A stretch of 64,000 bases of DNA from Pedobacter sandarakinus (GCF_026240095.1 NZ_JAPIVG010000004.1:62001-126000), one strand, 5' to 3'. Shown: positions 8,830 to 17,267, numbered from the stretch's first letter. Notes: generated from the letters alone by a model not told the origin. Program-made: numbers and translations.

Positions 8830-8845
8830 TGTGACAAAAGTCACA
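8830..8845. promoter_or_regulatory. CRP-type operator upstream of the TauE/SafE gene
   Basis: TGTGAC-AAAA-GTCACA is a perfect 16-bp palindrome and an exact match to the enteric CRP consensus TGTGA-N6-TCACA. Its centre (8837.5) is 29.5 nt before the -7-like box at 8867-8874, which places it near -41 from the predicted start. That is the class II activator position. Confidence 0.75.
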
Positions 8846-8866
8846 AACATTGCCATACCATATCTT

Positions 8867-8874
8867 GATTTTTG
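8867..8874 (+). promoter_or_regulatory. -7-like box of the TauE/SafE gene
   Basis: GATTTTTG differs from TAnnTTTG only at the first base. No -33 element exists, because the operator occupies that region. This is what an activator-dependent promoter would look like. Confidence 0.45.
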
Positions 8875-8890
8875 TTAGAAATATTTAAAA

Positions 8891-9688
8891 ATGGAAATCA
8901 TTGCATATTCTGCTGCCGGCTTAATTGGTATTTCGCTTGGTTTAATTGGCGGTGGCGGCTCGATTTTAACGATGCCCGTATTAGTTTATTTATTTGGCAT
9001 CAATCCGTTATTGGCTACCTCCTACTCATTATTTATCGTAGGTGCTACAAGTTTAGCAGGTGCTATCGCTAATTTCAATCGTGGGCTAGTTAACATTAAA
9101 ACCGCTTTGCTATTCGGAAGTGCTTCGATCTCGACCGTATTTTTGACCCGGAAATATCTTATACCGCTTATTCCAAAGATTATTTTTAGCAATAAGAACT
9201 TTAGTATAACTGAAAATATGTTAATGATGGTACTATTTGCTATATTAATGTTAGCTGCCGCAATAGCCATGATCAAAGATACTACAACACAAATGGTTAT
9301 CTGCGCTGAAAAACACAGTCTAAAAGTTGGCAAACTTTTATCTTACGGCATTGCAATTGGTTTGGCTACTGGTTTTTTAGGTGCTGGTGGTGGTTTTTTG
9401 CTCATACCAACCTTAGTTATTCTTGTCGGATTGCCAATTAAAGAAGCGATTGGCACTTCGTTATTTATTATTGCACTTAATTCCCTTATTGGTTTTACAG
9501 GAGACCTGGGCCATTTCGCGTTCGACTGGATTTTCCTATTTAAAATTACCACTATTGCTATAGTGGGTATAGTAATTGGTGGTGTTGTAAACAAGAAAGT
9601 AAACGGAGCAAAGCTGAAAAAGGGGTTCGGTTGGTTTGTAGTCTTTATGGGTTGCTATATCATCATAAAAGAAATAATCTTAAAATAA
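8891..9688 (+). CDS. TauE/SafE-family sulfite/organosulfonate exporter
   Basis: An integral membrane protein of 265 residues with about eight hydrophobic segments arranged as two repeats. Each repeat has the family's glycine-rich helix: GLIGGGGSILTMP near residue 19 and GFLGAGGGFLLIPTLV near residue 162. TauE/SafE proteins export sulfite or related sulfur oxyanions across the inner membrane. Here the gene lies between a Crp/Fnr regulator and a persulfide dioxygenase, whose product is sulfite, so sulfite export is the natural inference. A perfect CRP-type operator lies 46 nt before the ATG. Confidence 0.87.
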   Translation: MEIIAYSAAGLIGISLGLIGGGGSILTMPVLVYLFGINPLLATSYSLFIVGATSLAGAIANFNRGLVNIKTALLFGSASISTVFLTRKYLIPLIPKIIFSNKNFSITENMLMMVLFAILMLAAAIAMIKDTTTQMVICAEKHSLKVGKLLSYGIAIGLATGFLGAGGGFLLIPTLVILVGLPIKEAIGTSLFIIALNSLIGFTGDLGHFAFDWIFLFKITTIAIVGIVIGGVVNKKVNGAKLKKGFGWFVVFMGCYIIIKEIILK

Positions 9689-9707
9689 TTTGAATACCGG
9701 CCGGCCG

Positions 9708-9723
9708 TGTGATAAAAGTCACC
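9708..9723. promoter_or_regulatory. CRP-type operator upstream of the persulfide dioxygenase gene
   Basis: TGTGAT-AAAA-GTCACC matches the operator at 8830-8845 in 14 of 16 positions. Its centre (9715.5) is again exactly 29.5 nt before the -7 box at 9745, the same geometry as the upstream gene. This strongly suggests one regulator activates both promoters. Confidence 0.72.
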
Positions 9724-9744
9724 GATTAAAATATTGCATATAAT

Positions 9745-9752
9745 TAATTTTG
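9745..9752 (+). promoter_or_regulatory. -7 box of the persulfide dioxygenase gene
   Basis: TAATTTTG matches TAnnTTTG and is followed 20 nt later by the ATG at 9772. No -33 TTTG is present; the CRP-type operator overlaps that region. Confidence 0.5.
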
Positions 9753-9771
9753 ACACATTAAACACATCATC

Positions 9772-11190
9772 ATGATAATAGAACAAATTTATACAGGATG
9801 CTTGGCACAGGGAGCATACTACCTTGAAAGTAATGGGGTGGCTGCCATTATCGATCCGCTACGTGAGGTTGAGCCTTATCTTGCCCGTGCTGAAAAAAGG
9901 GGTGCAAAAATAAAATATGTACTGGAAACTCATTTTCATGCCGATTTTGTTTCAGGGCATCTCAACCTTGCCAAGGAAAGCGGGGCATTAATAGTTTATG
10001 GACCAAATGCTAAGCCAGATTTCGACTTCTATTCTGCAAAGCATGGAGAGATTCTGGAACTTGGGGCTGCCAGGATTAAAGTATTACATACACCTGGCCA
10101 TACCATGGAAAGCACTTGTTTTCTTGCCAGCGACGAATCTGGGAAGGAAGTTGCACTTTTTTCTGGTGATACACTATTTATCGGGGATGTTGGTAGACCA
10201 GATTTGGCACAAAAACTAGCTAGTGAACTAACTAGAGAAATGCTGGCAGGTTACCTATTCGATTCGCTTCGAGATAAAATTATGCCCTTAAGCGACGACA
10301 TTGTGGTGTATCCTGCACATGGAGCCGGTAGCGCATGCGGAAAAAATATGAGTAAGGAAACATCAGACCTACTTGGCAACCAAAAAAAAACCAATTATGC
10401 ATTAAGAGCAGACATGTCGAAAGCAGCATTTATTGAAGAGGTTACGCAGGGGCTCTTACCCCCACCTGCGTATTTCCCCGAAAATGTAATGATGAATATC
10501 CATGGTTACGATAGCTTTGAGCAGGTAATGAAACGAGGTATGCAGGCATTGAATCCAACGGCATTTGAGCAGATTGCAAATGAAACCAGCGCCTTGGTTT
10601 TAGATACCAGAGCACCCGAAGTTTTTGTAAAGGGGTTTATTCCAAATGCAATCAACATCGGTATTGATGGAAACTTTGCACCGTGGGTGGGCACATTAAT
10701 TCCTGATATCAGACAACCAATTTTGCTGGTAAACGAAGATGGCAGGAATGAAGAAGTCTTAACACGCCTATCAAGAGTTGGCTTCGATGGTACATTGGGT
10801 TACTTAGATGGAGGCTTTGAGGCTTGGAAAAGTGCTGGCAAGGTAACCGACGAGATTGAGTCCATTGCCCCTGAAAATTTGGCAACCTTAATGAAATCCA
10901 AATCGTGTAATATTATAGATGTTAGAAAAGAGAAAGAATTTTCAAGCGAGCATGTTGAGGGTGCTATCAATCTTCCGCTAGATTATATAAACGATAATTT
11001 TAACAAAGTAGATAAGCATGAAACCTATTTTGTTCACTGCGCTGGCGGTTACCGATCTGTCATTTTTAATTCAATTATGCGTGCAAGGGGTTACCAAAAC
11101 TTAGTTGATGTATCTGGCGGTTTAAAAGCAATTAAAGAAACCGAGAAAATTCCTGTAACGGCTTTTGTTTGTCCCACGACAGTAAAGTAA
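9772..11190 (+). CDS. CstB-like persulfide dioxygenase with pseudorhodanese and rhodanese domains
   Basis: A three-domain sulfur-detoxification enzyme of about 472 residues. The N-terminal metallo-beta-lactamase domain resembles ETHE1: THFHADFVSGH (H54/H56), TPGH (H109) and FSGDTLFIGDVGRPD (D132) supply the mononuclear iron site that oxidises glutathione or low-molecular-weight persulfide to sulfite. A middle rhodanese-fold domain (about 265-355) lacks the catalytic cysteine, with VNEDGRN at the loop. The C-terminal rhodanese (about 365-465) keeps it in HCAGGYRS near residue 422. This order is that of staphylococcal CstB, which turns persulfides into thiosulfate. The gene is cytosolic, lies between sulfur transporters and carries a CRP-type operator. 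The family is firm; the product spectrum is inferred. Confidence 0.92.
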   Translation: MIIEQIYTGCLAQGAYYLESNGVAAIIDPLREVEPYLARAEKRGAKIKYVLETHFHADFVSGHLNLAKESGALIVYGPNAKPDFDFYSAKHGEILELGAARIKVLHTPGHTMESTCFLASDESGKEVALFSGDTLFIGDVGRPDLAQKLASELTREMLAGYLFDSLRDKIMPLSDDIVVYPAHGAGSACGKNMSKETSDLLGNQKKTNYALRADMSKAAFIEEVTQGLLPPPAYFPENVMMNIHGYDSFEQVMKRGMQALNPTAFEQIANETSALVLDTRAPEVFVKGFIPNAINIGIDGNFAPWVGTLIPDIRQPILLVNEDGRNEEVLTRLSRVGFDGTLGYLDGGFEAWKSAGKVTDEIESIAPENLATLMKSKSCNIIDVRKEKEFSSEHVEGAINLPLDYINDNFNKVDKHETYFVHCAGGYRSVIFNSIMRARGYQNLVDVSGGLKAIKETEKIPVTAFVCPTTVK

Positions 11191-11285
11191 ACATTTAAAA
11201 TTTAACACATTTCATTCTGCGGGCTGTAAAACATTACTTTTGAGTACAACTTACGTTAGTCGGCAATTAACCCTATAAAGTCATT

Positions 11286-11843
11286 ATGATTGAATTCATC
11301 AAACAGCCCTGGCCGTGGTATTTTTCGGGCTTCATGATTATCGCTGTTATGCTCGTCTTAATTTTTTTTGGTAAATCATTTGGCTTTTCTTCTAATTTGC
11401 GCACGATGTGCAGCATGGCTGGGGCAGGGAAACGTGTCAAATTTTTCGATTTCGAATGGAAAAACCAAATTTGGAACCTGATGTTCCTAGTGGGATCGAT
11501 ATTAGGTGGGTTTATAGCTACCAATTACCTGAGTACGCCTTCACCTTTAAAACTCTCGCCAGAAACAATTAAAGATCTCGATCAGTTAGGTGTAAGATTC
11601 GATGGTGGACTTAACCCGTCAAGTTTGTTTTCGCTGGCCGCGATGAAAGATATAAAGACGATCGCTATCTTACTGATTGGTGGCTTACTGGTTGGTTTTG
11701 GATCTCGCTATGCTGGTGGATGCACATCAGGACATGCAATTTCTGGGCTCTCAAATCTGCAAATACCCTCTTTGGTCGCTGTCATTGGCTTCTTCATTGG
11801 CGGACTCATCATGACATTTTTTATCATCCCACTTATCTTCTAA
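11286..11843 (+). CDS. YeeE/YedE-family sulfur transporter, N-terminal half
   Basis: A 185-residue membrane protein forming one half of a YeeE/YedE (thiosulfate-uptake type) transporter. Hydrophobic segments occur near residues 15-30, 65-85, 118-135 and 160-183. The family signature with its substrate-passing cysteine is GGCTSGHAISGL near residue 144. The second half is the next gene, 8 nt downstream. A TAnnTTTG-like box (TACTTTTG, 11235-11242) lies 43 nt before the start, so it may be transcribed separately from the dioxygenase gene as well as by read-through. The direction of transport in this detoxification context is uncertain. Confidence 0.85.
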   Translation: MIEFIKQPWPWYFSGFMIIAVMLVLIFFGKSFGFSSNLRTMCSMAGAGKRVKFFDFEWKNQIWNLMFLVGSILGGFIATNYLSTPSPLKLSPETIKDLDQLGVRFDGGLNPSSLFSLAAMKDIKTIAILLIGGLLVGFGSRYAGGCTSGHAISGLSNLQIPSLVAVIGFFIGGLIMTFFIIPLIF

Positions 11844-11851
11844 GTCATACC

Positions 11852-12265
11852 ATGAAATATATAAAGTATATTATCGCCGGAACAATTTTTGGGATCATCA
11901 TGAACAAATCAGAAGCTGTTTCATGGTATAGAATACAAGAAATGTTCCGTTTTCAGTCGTTTCATATGTACGGCATCATCGGTACTGCAGTTGTACTAGG
12001 CATAATTGCTGTACGGCTAATTAAAAAATTTAATGTAAAAGATGCTACTGGAAGCGCGATTGTTTTTCATGAAAAAGACAAAGCCTATACCAAATATATT
12101 TTAGGTGGCATCATTTTTGGATTAGGTTGGGCACTCACAGGTGCTTGCCCGGGTCCTATGTTTGTTAATTTAGGAAGCGGGTATGCTGGCATGGCAATCG
12201 TAATTATCGGCGCCCTGCTCGGAACGTACCTTTATGGAACAGTTAAAAATAAGTTACCCCACTAA
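11852..12265 (+). CDS. DUF6691/YeeE-YedE family transporter, C-terminal half
   Basis: A 137-residue membrane protein that pairs with the preceding gene. It contains GTIFGIIMNKSEAVSW near the N-terminus and the motif LTGACPGPMFVNLGSG near residue 95, whose cysteine corresponds to the second conserved thiol of fused YeeE proteins. An overlapping longer frame begins at 11720 inside the upstream gene, but the ATG at 11852 gives a protein starting at the family's usual position and a normal 8-nt gap. The two-gene split arrangement is common in Bacteroidota and Proteobacteria sulfur clusters. Confidence 0.85.
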   Translation: MKYIKYIIAGTIFGIIMNKSEAVSWYRIQEMFRFQSFHMYGIIGTAVVLGIIAVRLIKKFNVKDATGSAIVFHEKDKAYTKYILGGIIFGLGWALTGACPGPMFVNLGSGYAGMAIVIIGALLGTYLYGTVKNKLPH

Positions 12266-12276
12266 ATCCATAGCTC

Positions 12277-12654
12277 ATGACCAAACTTAGTGCAATCATC
12301 AACCATAGGTGCCCCAGGTGTAGAAAAGGAAAAATGTTCAAACATTCTATGTTTCATTGGAAATATGATGAGATGAATACCAAGTGCAGCTGCTGTAATC
12401 TAAGCTATGAAATAGAGCCTGGTTTTTTTATTGGTGCAATGTATGTGAGCTATGTTTTCATTGTGGCTGAGCTCGTGAATGCGGGTATTATAGCGTTTAT
12501 GATTTTTGGTGAGGAAGATCAATGGGCAATTATCGCAACCACCATTGCCCCAGTAATTTTGCTATTTACATTCAATTATAGGTATGCACGAACCATCCTG
12601 CTACATGTGCTCTCTCCTATTAAATATAATAAAAATGCAGGTGAGCATTGCTGA
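12277..12654 (+). CDS. DUF983 family membrane protein
   Basis: A 125-residue protein with an N-terminal zinc-ribbon-like CPRCRKGKMF motif (residues 12-21) and a second cysteine pair CSCC near residue 38. Two transmembrane helices follow (about 57-75 and 88-103). This is the DUF983 pattern, a family of unknown function widespread in Bacteroidota and Alphaproteobacteria. It starts 11 nt after the YedE-like gene, so it is probably co-transcribed with the sulfur genes. Whether it takes part in sulfur handling or only follows them is not known. Confidence 0.8.
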   Translation: MTKLSAIINHRCPRCRKGKMFKHSMFHWKYDEMNTKCSCCNLSYEIEPGFFIGAMYVSYVFIVAELVNAGIIAFMIFGEEDQWAIIATTIAPVILLFTFNYRYARTILLHVLSPIKYNKNAGEHC

Positions 12655-12796
12655 AAAATAGTCTTGTTAAATCTTAATAAAAATTGCCAAACCCATATTT
12701 TATATTCCATCAGTTTATATCTAAATCGTTTTACTTTACCATAGTTTTGTTACAGTATAGGCATCAACAAGACTGTCTATCACCCTGGAAAAATTT

Positions 12797-12804
12797 TAAA
12801 TTTG
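12797..12804 (+). promoter_or_regulatory. Putative -7 box of the GH92 gene
   Basis: TAAATTTG matches TAnnTTTG and lies 23 nt before the ATG at 12828. It falls inside an upstream extension of the frame (from 12684), which supports the shorter start with its signal peptide. Confidence 0.45.
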
Positions 12805-12827
12805 GTTTTTCAATACACGAGCAAACC

Positions 12828-15095
12828 ATGAGAAATTTTTTATACACTACATTGATTGTTGGCAATAGCTTATTGGCAACAGTTGAATGCGCTATTGCGC
12901 AGGTGGCCAAAATGCCTGTAGATTATGTAAATCCCTATATCGGAAACATAAGTCACTTACTGGTACCTACATACCCTACTGTACACTTGCCTAATAGCAT
13001 GCTTCGGTTTTATCCTGAACGCGATAGCTATACCAGCAACACAATGAGCGGCCTACCTTTAGTTATTACCAGCCATCGAGGAAGTTCTGCATTCAACTTA
13101 AGTCCGTTTCAGGGTGATGTAAAAAACATTAAGAGTACGGTTCGGTTTGGGTACGACAATGAAATTATAAAGCCCTATTATTATGAAGTAGATTTAGACG
13201 ATTTTGGTATCCACGTCGGTTTTGCACCGTCGCACCAGTCGGGCATTTACCAAATAGATTTTAGCCAAACCAAACTTCCACCATATCTGGTTTTAAATAC
13301 CAGAGATGGAGAATTAACCGCTGATGCCAAAAGCGTAAGTGGTTTCCAAAAAATAGGTAATAACACAAAGGTTTATATTTATCTAGAAACTGATTTAACA
13401 CCAATTAAAGTTGGAACACATGATGGTGCTAACATTAATACCAATAAAACAGTTGCTAACGGCCAAAATGCTTATTTGCTATTGCAGTACCCTACCAATA
13501 CTTCAAAAATTAAAGCCAGGTATGGTGTTTCATTTATTAGTGTAGCACAAGCAAAACAAAACCTACGCAGAGAGATAAAAGATTACAACTTAAGTGATGT
13601 AGCGCAAAAAGGCAAAGCAATTTGGAATGCAAGCCTTGGAAAAATAAAGGTTGAAGGAGCAGAAGAAAACGCCAAAACCATTTTTTACACTTCCCTTTAT
13701 CGTACTTACGAAAGGATGATTAACATCTCTGAAGATGGGCAATATTTTAGCGCATTTGATGGAAAAATCCACAGCGACAATGGCAAACCTTTTTACACTG
13801 ATGATTGGATCTGGGATACTTACAGGGCTACCCATCCCCTTCGGGTAATTATTGAGCCAAAAATGGAAGGTGATATGATTAACTCCTACCTTCGTATGGC
13901 ACAACAGATGGACGATCATTGGATGCCTACCTTCCCAGAGGTTACGGGTGATAGCCGAAGGATGAATAGCAACCACGGCGTAGCAACTGTTATAGATGCT
14001 TACAATAAAGGCCTGCGCTCATTTGATCTGGAACAAGCCTATGCATATTGCAAGGCTGGCATTACCGAGAAAACACTATCCCCATGGTCGGCCAAGAAAG
14101 CTGGCGTGCTCGATCAGTTTTTTAAAGATAATGGCTATTTTCCGGCCTTGCCAGCAGGTGAAAAGGAAAATGCACCAGAAGTACATGGCTTCGAAAAGCG
14201 CCAGCCAATCGCAGTAACATTAGGAACGGTTTACGATGAATGGTGTCTCGGAAATATTGCGAAGCAATTGGGTAAAAAAGACGACGCGAAAATGTTTTTA
14301 GAGAAAAGTTTAAGTTACCGAACTGTTTTTAACCCAGAAACGAAATTTTTTCACCCGAAAGACGCAAATGGTGCTTTTATAAAACCCTTAGATTATCGTT
14401 TCTCTGGCGGATTAGGTGCAAGAGAAACCTACGATGAAAATAATGGATGGTTATATCGCTGGGATGTTTTACACAATGTTGCAGACCTGGTAAAAATGAT
14501 TGGTGGCAAAGAGGCTTTCGTAGATGAACTCGAAAAGATGTACAATACATCCTTAGGAAAAAGCCGCTTTGATTTCTACAGCCAACTCCCGGACCATACC
14601 GGTAATGTCGGTCAGTTTTCTATGGGTAATGAACCTGCCATGCACATCCCTTATTTATACAACTACGCAGGGCAACCTTGGAGGACGCAAAAACGGGTTC
14701 GTAGCTTATTAACGCAATGGTTTAGAAACGATTTAATGGGTATCCCTGGTGATGAAGATGGCGGCGGTTTGACATCATTCGTTGTTTTTTCGCAGATTGG
14801 TTTTTATCCAATAACTCCAGGTTTACCAATGTATGTTATCGGTAGCCCAACCTTTAAAAATGTAAAAATTGATTTAGGAAACGGCAAAAAATTCGAAGTA
14901 GACTGCCAAAATTATGCTCCAGATAATAAGTATATCCAGTCAGCCAAACTCAATGGTAAAATATGGGATCAATCTTGGTTTTCACACAATGATTTAATGA
15001 AAGGAGGCAAACTGGAATTGATAATGGGCAGGAAACCTAATAAGACTTGGGCTGCGAGTGAAGCGGCTACACCCCCATCGTTTGAAATGAAGTAA
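12828..15095 (+). CDS. GH92-family alpha-mannosidase-like glycosidase
   Basis: A 755-residue exported enzyme of glycoside hydrolase family 92, calcium-dependent exo-alpha-mannosidases. A Sec signal peptide ends near residue 25 (CAIAQ). The N-terminal beta-sandwich begins with VNPYIG, and the (alpha/alpha)6 domain contains WDTYRATHP. The C-terminal part has GNEPAMHIPYLYNYAGQPW with the conserved glutamate and GDEDGG with the paired aspartates proposed as catalytic base. The usual GHTYPGA segment near the N-terminus is replaced by VPTYPTVHLPNSMLRF, and the QMSAW that normally follows the aspartates is GLTSF, so this is a divergent subclade. No Sus transporter is adjacent. Linkage specificity cannot be read from the sequence. 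Confidence 0.87.
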   Translation: MRNFLYTTLIVGNSLLATVECAIAQVAKMPVDYVNPYIGNISHLLVPTYPTVHLPNSMLRFYPERDSYTSNTMSGLPLVITSHRGSSAFNLSPFQGDVKNIKSTVRFGYDNEIIKPYYYEVDLDDFGIHVGFAPSHQSGIYQIDFSQTKLPPYLVLNTRDGELTADAKSVSGFQKIGNNTKVYIYLETDLTPIKVGTHDGANINTNKTVANGQNAYLLLQYPTNTSKIKARYGVSFISVAQAKQNLRREIKDYNLSDVAQKGKAIWNASLGKIKVEGAEENAKTIFYTSLYRTYERMINISEDGQYFSAFDGKIHSDNGKPFYTDDWIWDTYRATHPLRVIIEPKMEGDMINSYLRMAQQMDDHWMPTFPEVTGDSRRMNSNHGVATVIDAYNKGLRSFDLEQAYAYCKAGITEKTLSPWSAKKAGVLDQFFKDNGYFPALPAGEKENAPEVHGFEKRQPIAVTLGTVYDEWCLGNIAKQLGKKDDAKMFLEKSLSYRTVFNPETKFFHPKDANGAFIKPLDYRFSGGLGARETYDENNGWLYRWDVLHNVADLVKMIGGKEAFVDELEKMYNTSLGKSRFDFYSQLPDHTGNVGQFSMGNEPAMHIPYLYNYAGQPWRTQKRVRSLLTQWFRNDLMGIPGDEDGGGLTSFVVFSQIGFYPITPGLPMYVIGSPTFKNVKIDLGNGKKFEVDCQNYAPDNKYIQSAKLNGKIWDQSWFSHNDLMKGGKLELIMGRKPNKTWAASEAATPPSFEMK

Positions 15096-15124
15096 TGTAC
15101 CTAATGCGAATCGAGAAGTTTATG

Positions 15125-15161
15125 CAAAGCTGCACTTATCTTTGGAAGAGGTGCAGCTTTG
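15125..15161. terminator. Stem-loop between convergent GH92 and oxidoreductase genes
   Basis: CAAAGCTGCAC (15125-15135) pairs perfectly with GTGCAGCTTTG (15151-15161) across a 15-nt loop. It lies between two convergent gene ends. There is no strong T-tract on either side, so it is a likely but untypical bidirectional terminator. Confidence 0.5.
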
Positions 15162-15169
15162 AAAGGCTG

Positions 15170-16267
15170 TTATTTAATGTCAACTTTTTTGCCGGTTTTG
15201 GCAGATAGCTTAGCTGCCTCTAAAATCTTTACTACGAGAAGATTATTGGGTAACCCCGAAAGATCTTTTGAACTATCGATTTGCCCGCTAAGTACAGCGG
15301 AGAGATAGGATAAACTGCTGCTATTGGCCGACTGTAAGGGTTTTGCCTGGTATAAGTTGTATCCGGCGTTGCTTCTAGATCTCAAGGTTTTATCATTGAC
15401 GGCCTGAACATATCCTTTATCACCAAATACCTCGAAGTCTTTAATACTGAAAGGCCAATTCCATGATGCCTCAATTATACCTGTAGCATCTCCATATTCA
15501 AGCAAAATAGTAGCATCATCATCTACTTTAGGATAAACATCAGGTTTAATTTGATGAGTAATAGCCGAAACGGATTTTGGTGCTTTTCCGTCCATCATCC
15601 AAGTCATTAAGTTAGCACCATAACATCCGAAATCAACTAAAGCCCCACCCCCATTTTTTTCTGGATCGGTTAGCCAGCCCAAGAACTCACTACTCACCCC
15701 AATTTCCTTTGGTCCCTGGTGGCCATCATGTACAATCATTTTTCTTACTGAACCATATTTGTTATCTTTTTTGATGTCTTGATATACTTCCTGGTTGCTT
15801 GGGTACCATGTGGTTTCATAATTGGTAAGCACTTTAATATTATACTGCTTGGCAAGTGCCGCAATTCGATCTGCTTGCTTTACCGTTACTGCTAAAGGTT
15901 TTTCTACCATAACCGAGATACCAAGTGGAGCCGCAGTTTCAACAACCGATAGGTGTTCAGCTATTGGGTTATAGGCCAATACCGCATCGGGTTTATGTTT
16001 CTTTAATAAAGCTTGTAGGTTATTGTAAAACAAACTATCAGGAAGGGAATAACGCTTTTTAAACCGCTCGATGAGCACAGGGTTAGATTCTGCAATGCCC
16101 AAAATATTCACTTCTCCTTTCTGATAACTGCTCATAATGAGGTAAATATGATCGTGACTAAGACCCGCAATTGCAACGTTCAACTTGGTCTGTGCACTTA
16201 CAGCGGCAAATAAAAAAAACGATAAAGCTATGGTTAGTAAGCTCCCAAATTTCGATTGTAAATTCAT
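15170..16267 (-). CDS. Exported Gfo/Idh/MocA-family oxidoreductase
   Basis: A 365-residue oxidoreductase with a nucleotide-binding fold (about 28-150) and the Gfo/Idh/MocA C-terminal sheet domain. The EKPLA motif near residue 120 carries the family's catalytic lysine. The nucleotide loop is unusual, reading AIAGLSHDH instead of GxGxxG. A clear Sec-type signal peptide occupies residues 1-25 (AAVSAQ) with no twin arginines, which is odd for an NAD(P)-dependent enzyme. It is convergent with the GH92 gene and may act on sugar derivatives in the periplasm. Substrate is unknown. An alternative is a cytosolic enzyme with a retained hydrophobic N-terminus. Confidence 0.8.
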   Translation of the reverse strand: MNLQSKFGSLLTIALSFFLFAAVSAQTKLNVAIAGLSHDHIYLIMSSYQKGEVNILGIAESNPVLIERFKKRYSLPDSLFYNNLQALLKKHKPDAVLAYNPIAEHLSVVETAAPLGISVMVEKPLAVTVKQADRIAALAKQYNIKVLTNYETTWYPSNQEVYQDIKKDNKYGSVRKMIVHDGHQGPKEIGVSSEFLGWLTDPEKNGGGALVDFGCYGANLMTWMMDGKAPKSVSAITHQIKPDVYPKVDDDATILLEYGDATGIIEASWNWPFSIKDFEVFGDKGYVQAVNDKTLRSRSNAGYNLYQAKPLQSANSSSLSYLSAVLSGQIDSSKDLSGLPNNLLVVKILEAAKLSAKTGKKVDIK

Positions 16268-16495
16268 ACTTATTTAATGATATTAGAAATGTCCTCAAGG
16301 TAGAGTTAATTCTCAAAGGAAAATGAATTGCTTGTAAAATATTACAGATTACCACTTTGGTATCGGTCTGTTTACTGGCTATGCAAAATACACTGTTTTA
16401 AGCCACCGTTTTTGGAATTAAAAAGGTACCATTACCTGGGGATATTAAATGATTTATTGCATAAAACATTGGCTAAAATTTTTGGTTGTATAAAA

Positions 16496-16843
16496 ATGGG
16501 AACGCAAAGAATTCAAGATTTGTTTGATAAATATGAAGACCTTTCGATCGAGGTGGCACAGGCACAAAAGGCTGTGCAAGATGCCCAGGTACCAGATCAA
16601 TCATCGAAAGATTCCATCTCTGCAGCACAGGCAGATGAACATTTAATTGCCTGTATAGAATTGGAACGAAAAGAACAGTACCTGCTGGAACTGTCGCAAG
16701 AATGGACGAAAGCGCAAGATTTATTAGTAGAGCAGTTATGTAAGATAAATACCAAAGTTCGCGTTATAGATAGACGAGACGGCGATGAAGTGATCATCGG
16801 ATGCTGTGGTGGTGCAATTACAATAGAAGAGAAAACAGTTTAA
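16496..16843 (+). CDS. Hypothetical helical protein
   Basis: I do not recognise this 115-residue protein. Most of it (residues 1-85) is predicted helical and rich in Q, E, A and K, with heptad-like spacing suggesting a coiled coil. It ends in a glycine- and cysteine-containing segment, IIGCCGGAITIEE. No signal peptide is seen when started at the ATG at 16496; the open frame extends upstream to 16328, but that part is unlike the rest. Its stop codon is immediately followed by the ATG of the next small gene, so the two are surely co-transcribed and translationally coupled. Confidence 0.6.
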   Translation: MGTQRIQDLFDKYEDLSIEVAQAQKAVQDAQVPDQSSKDSISAAQADEHLIACIELERKEQYLLELSQEWTKAQDLLVEQLCKINTKVRVIDRRDGDEVIIGCCGGAITIEEKTV

Positions 16844-17125
16844 ATGAGCAAATTATCAATACAGGAACAGTTCAACAATTACATCGAGCTGCTTAACAAG
16901 ATTCACAATATCGACCAAGATATAGACGCTTTAATCAATGAAGTAGAAATTACCGATCTAAAAGAAAAGCGTATTATTTACAAAAAAACGTTGCAGATGG
17001 TAACCCGAAATTTGGTTGCATCTTTGAAAGATATGGACAGCAAGTATCCGATTCATAATTATTTAGCCAACCAAACTACTTATTTGTTTACCGAAGGCGA
17101 TAAGTTGATGTTTGAATATCACTAA
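16844..17125 (+). CDS. Hypothetical small protein
   Basis: A 93-residue protein of unknown family. It is largely helical, starting SKLSIQEQFNNYIELLNKIH, with alternating acidic and hydrophobic residues in residues 15-50 and an aromatic-rich end (YLFTEGDKLMFEYH). Its start codon follows the previous stop with zero spacing, so the two small proteins are likely made together and could form a complex. They lie just upstream of the DUF2256/photolyase-like group but are separated from it by about 140 nt with no recognised signal. Confidence 0.6.
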   Translation: MSKLSIQEQFNNYIELLNKIHNIDQDIDALINEVEITDLKEKRIIYKKTLQMVTRNLVASLKDMDSKYPIHNYLANQTTYLFTEGDKLMFEYH

Positions 17126-17267
17126 ACTCCATTTCTCGGAAATTATGTGCGATGAGTTTAAGGTTGGTTTGGGTTTAATTTACCATAAGTAATTAATAGC
17201 GTATGTTCCAAGTAGCTAAACCTCATATCTTTCTTTTAGTATGTATTCACCAACTCTTAAGATATAA

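Noticed and set aside
12684..12827. Upstream extension of the GH92 protein
   Set aside because: A TAAATTTG box lies inside the extension, and the signal peptide only works from the ATG at 12828.
16328..16495. Upstream extension of the 115-residue hypothetical protein
   Set aside because: The added residues are aromatic and cysteine-rich with a composition unlike the rest, and there is no support for them.
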